From NCBI GenBank assembly GCA_026014725.1, contig JAOZHV010000026.1, positions 1 through 64,000 on the forward strand: a stretch of 64,000 nucleotides of DNA. Reading direction: 5' to 3'. This stretch comes from Candidatus Bathyarchaeota archaeon (GTDB taxonomy: Archaea; Thermoproteota; Bathyarchaeia; Bathyarchaeales; Bathycorpusculaceae). The notes below the pieces were generated by a model. The model was not told where the DNA came from. It was given only the letters and a program-made list of their open reading frames with translations, and did not search any database. A program made the translations under genes and the position numbers. Of this stretch, positions 61,759 to 64,000 are shown one piece after another (the first letter of the stretch is position 1; every line of letters starts with the position of its first letter).

Positions 61759-63789
61759 TTACTTGTTTCTTGTAAATTTGAAGAATTGCCCCACATCCAA
61801 AACAAGAACCACTTGGCCGTCTCCGAGTATTGTGGCTCCGCTTATGCCTTTGATTCCAGCTAATGATTCATTTAACGTTTTAACTAGTATATCTTGTTGC
61901 CGCAAGACTGAATCAACCACAAGCCCCATCTTCGTATTCTCGTCCCCAAGGTATGTTATGAGTAGTTCAAGTTCCTCTTCGTTTGAGCCTGGAAGACCGA
62001 GAAGCTCGTGCAGATGCACCATCGGGATAACGTGATCTCTGACAAGAATGGCTTTGCTTTTTCCAAGCGACCTAACATCTGCATTTTTAACTCGAACAAT
62101 CTCTGAAACCTGACTTGTGGGAATAGCAAACGTTTGTGATGTATCTTTAACTAGTATGGCTTGGATAATCGCCAGCGTTATAGGCAGCTTAATTGTGGTT
62201 TTTGTTCCCTTGCCAATTTGGCTATCAATGTGAACATTGCCTCCTAACGCAGAAATCTTCGTTTTGACAACATCCATGCCAACGCCTCTGCCGCTAGTTT
62301 CAGTTACTTCTTTTGCCGTGGAGAAGCCAGGTAAAAATATGAGATTAATCAATTGTTCTCTGGTCATCTTATCTAGTTCGGCTTGAGTCGCAAAGCCCTT
62401 TTTCACCGCCGAAGCTTTTATTTTTTCAGGATCTATACCTGCGCCATCATCTTCAACACTAATTATCACTTGGTTACCATTTCTCTGCGCTGAGAGTAAG
62501 ATTTTACCTGTTTCAACTTTACCCGCGCTTTTTCGCTCTTCAGGTGTTTCTATGCCATGATCAACGCTGTTTCTTAACAAATGGATTAGGGGCTCACCAA
62601 TTTCATCGAGCACTGTTCTGTCAATCTCAATTTCCCTGCCCTCAAGAGCTATGTCGATTTTCTTACCCTTTTTCAAAGACAAATCCCTGACTAAACGTGG
62701 GAATCTATCAAAAACTTGGCTGACTGGAACCATGCGAACTTGCATCACAAGGTCCTGCAAATCAGCGGTCAAGCGGTCAATGTTCTCAGTGACACGTTTC
62801 AAGCCTTCGCCATGAGCATCGCTGGTTACCTGAAGTAAGGCTATTTTGTTTATAACCAACTCGCCGACCAAATTCATGAGCTTATCAAGCTGGTCAAACT
62901 TGACACGAACGGTCTGAGCGGAATGTGTATCAGCGACTACTCGGCTTATGCTCTTGTTTTCAATTGTTACCATATAATTGTTTTCAGGCGGCAAAGTGAC
63001 AGCCGCTTCTTTTATTGGCGGAGCGGAACCATTAAAGGGAGTAACGATTACCTGCTCAACTTCAAGAACCTGCTTAGCACAATCTTTGAGCGACTTCTCA
63101 TCACACTTGCCTGTTACAACTATCTGGAAACCATCACTAAGCTTTTGCTCATCCAATTCTCCGCTGGCAGGAATAGATTTCACTACCTGCGCAACCTCGG
63201 CAATCTTGTCTAGAACCATACCTGCCCTAACAGTCTTAAAGACACAATCATCGCTAAAACGTAAATCAACTACAAAAGACTGCTCACCTGGCAGGTCGGT
63301 TGTTTTTAGTTGCTCTTTCTCTTTGTCGCTTGCATTCAACACGGGGGTCTGCTTCTCAATTGCTGGAGGCATAACAGCTTTTTCATTATTGGATTCGCTG
63401 GTGCATAATTGAGATTTTATCGATTGCAGTTTCGCTTTGAATTCCTTAGCGTTAATCTCGCCATCAACTTGGTTTTGTATTTTATCTAGCCTGTCAGAAA
63501 GTGCATCTACACACTCCAATAGTGCACTGATGAGTTCACTTGATGGGCGGTTGCCCTTTCTCATGTCATCGAAGATATCTTCCATGGCATGGGTAAGTTC
63601 TTGAAAATCTTTAAAGCCCATCATGCCTGACGAGCCCTTGAGCGTATGCGCTGACCTGAAAAGCATGTTAAGAACATCTTGATTTTCAGGCTCTTTTTCC
63701 AGAATTAACAATGACTTTGTGAGCGTTTCAATATGCTCTTTTGCTTCATCGATGAATAGTTGCCTGTATTGTTCGTTATCAAACGACAA
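61759..63789 (-). CDS. cheA: Chemotaxis histidine kinase CheA
   Basis: The 676-residue kinase has the CheA domain order: HPt (phospho-acceptor H48 in SAHTLKGSSGMMGF), a CheY-binding linker region (about residues 170-260), a P3 dimerisation helix pair (LDKLMNLVGELVINKIALLQ), the HATPase with N-box LLRNSVDHGIETPEER and G-boxes DDGAGIDPEKI and GRGVGMDVVKTKI, and the CheW-like P5 domain. It controls motor switching with CheY. No cheW, cheY or receptor gene is within the window. The start is TTG (63789). Confidence 0.95.
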   Translation of the reverse strand: MSFDNEQYRQLFIDEAKEHIETLTKSLLILEKEPENQDVLNMLFRSAHTLKGSSGMMGFKDFQELTHAMEDIFDDMRKGNRPSSELISALLECVDALSDRLDKIQNQVDGEINAKEFKAKLQSIKSQLCTSESNNEKAVMPPAIEKQTPVLNASDKEKEQLKTTDLPGEQSFVVDLRFSDDCVFKTVRAGMVLDKIAEVAQVVKSIPASGELDEQKLSDGFQIVVTGKCDEKSLKDCAKQVLEVEQVIVTPFNGSAPPIKEAAVTLPPENNYMVTIENKSISRVVADTHSAQTVRVKFDQLDKLMNLVGELVINKIALLQVTSDAHGEGLKRVTENIDRLTADLQDLVMQVRMVPVSQVFDRFPRLVRDLSLKKGKKIDIALEGREIEIDRTVLDEIGEPLIHLLRNSVDHGIETPEERKSAGKVETGKILLSAQRNGNQVIISVEDDGAGIDPEKIKASAVKKGFATQAELDKMTREQLINLIFLPGFSTAKEVTETSGRGVGMDVVKTKISALGGNVHIDSQIGKGTKTTIKLPITLAIIQAILVKDTSQTFAIPTSQVSEIVRVKNADVRSLGKSKAILVRDHVIPMVHLHELLGLPGSNEEELELLITYLGDENTKMGLVVDSVLRQQDILVKTLNESLAGIKGISGATILGDGQVVLVLDVGQFFKFTRNK

Positions 63790-64000
63790 TGGTTTTCACT
63801 TCAGCGTCTGCTATATCTCAGTTTAAGTCCTGATGGTTAGTTATTGATGAGAAAAAGAGTTATTTGTCATCGTGTGTCTTTCGGCATACTCACACGCTGG
63901 CTTCGCTATACCAACAGAATATTACTTTTATTCTTTAATTCAGACCCCTTTTGATAAACGCGCGCCAAATTATCAACGGATATAAATTTAGTCGCTGGTT
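63790..64000. other. 211-base intergenic segment at the window end
   Basis: No gene is supported. A TATA-like GGATATAAATTTAG (63979-63992) on the plus strand suggests a gene starting beyond the window. Confidence 0.4.

Overview
The window looks like chromosomal DNA of an anaerobic archaeon, most likely of the Bathyarchaeia/Thermoproteota group. The lineage is an inference from gene content; no rRNA is present. Archaeal signs are a short archaeal-type tyrosyl-tRNA synthetase, a HerA-NurA pair, TrmB-type regulation, class III (type IV pilin) signal peptides, TATA boxes about 25-45 bases before many starts, frequent TTG/GTG starts, and T-rich terminators. Anaerobic metabolism is indicated by a ferredoxin-dependent 2-oxoacid oxidoreductase and by class III ribonucleotide reductase with its radical-SAM activase.

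Layout. 1-12 kb: tRNA-His, housekeeping and membrane genes (WD40-like propeller protein, YdeI-like protein, prenyl synthase homologue, secreted trypsin-like protease, MFS carrier, tyrS, Toprim protein, TspO-like and DUF6512 membrane proteins, an ABC-2 exporter, a molybdopterin oxidoreductase) plus a GC-rich, foldable intergenic stretch that may encode an RNA. 12-17.3 kb: a cell-surface modification cluster with a duplicated pair of SGNH hydrolase and acyltransferase-3 genes and a GT-C glycosyltransferase. 17.4-24.5 kb: ammonium transporter, MarC, cytochrome-b5-like protein, tRNA-Ser, small zinc-binding proteins and two related surface proteins. 24.5-29.2 kb: DNA repair (NurA, HerA, and a Fpg/Nei-like glycosylase gene interrupted by two in-frame stops). 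29.3-34.8 kb: PPOX-fold protein, a double ferritin-like protein, 2-oxoacid:ferredoxin oxidoreductase and a cupin. 35-38.3 kb: nrdR-nrdD-nrdG with paired NrdR-box-like sites.

38.5-60.4 kb is a surface-appendage region. Two closely related type IV pilins (40.5 and 51.7 kb) flank a glycan-type cluster (a 1205-residue YfhO-like membrane protein, epimerase, methyltransferase, pyruvyl transferase, two GT2 enzymes, a radical SAM/SPASM protein). After the second pilin comes a compact operon with minor pilin-like proteins, a secretion ATPase, a TadC/FlaJ-like platform protein and a terminal seven-repeat propeller protein. The window ends with a TrmB-type regulator and a lone cheA.

Structure outside the genes includes a family of dispersed intergenic repeats in two modules, seen near 19.0, 21.2, 38.4 and 61.6 kb, a roughly 62-bp tandem repeat beside tRNA-Ser, and perfect inverted repeats upstream of amt, trmB and tRNA-Ser. 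No CRISPR array, transposase or integrase gene was seen.
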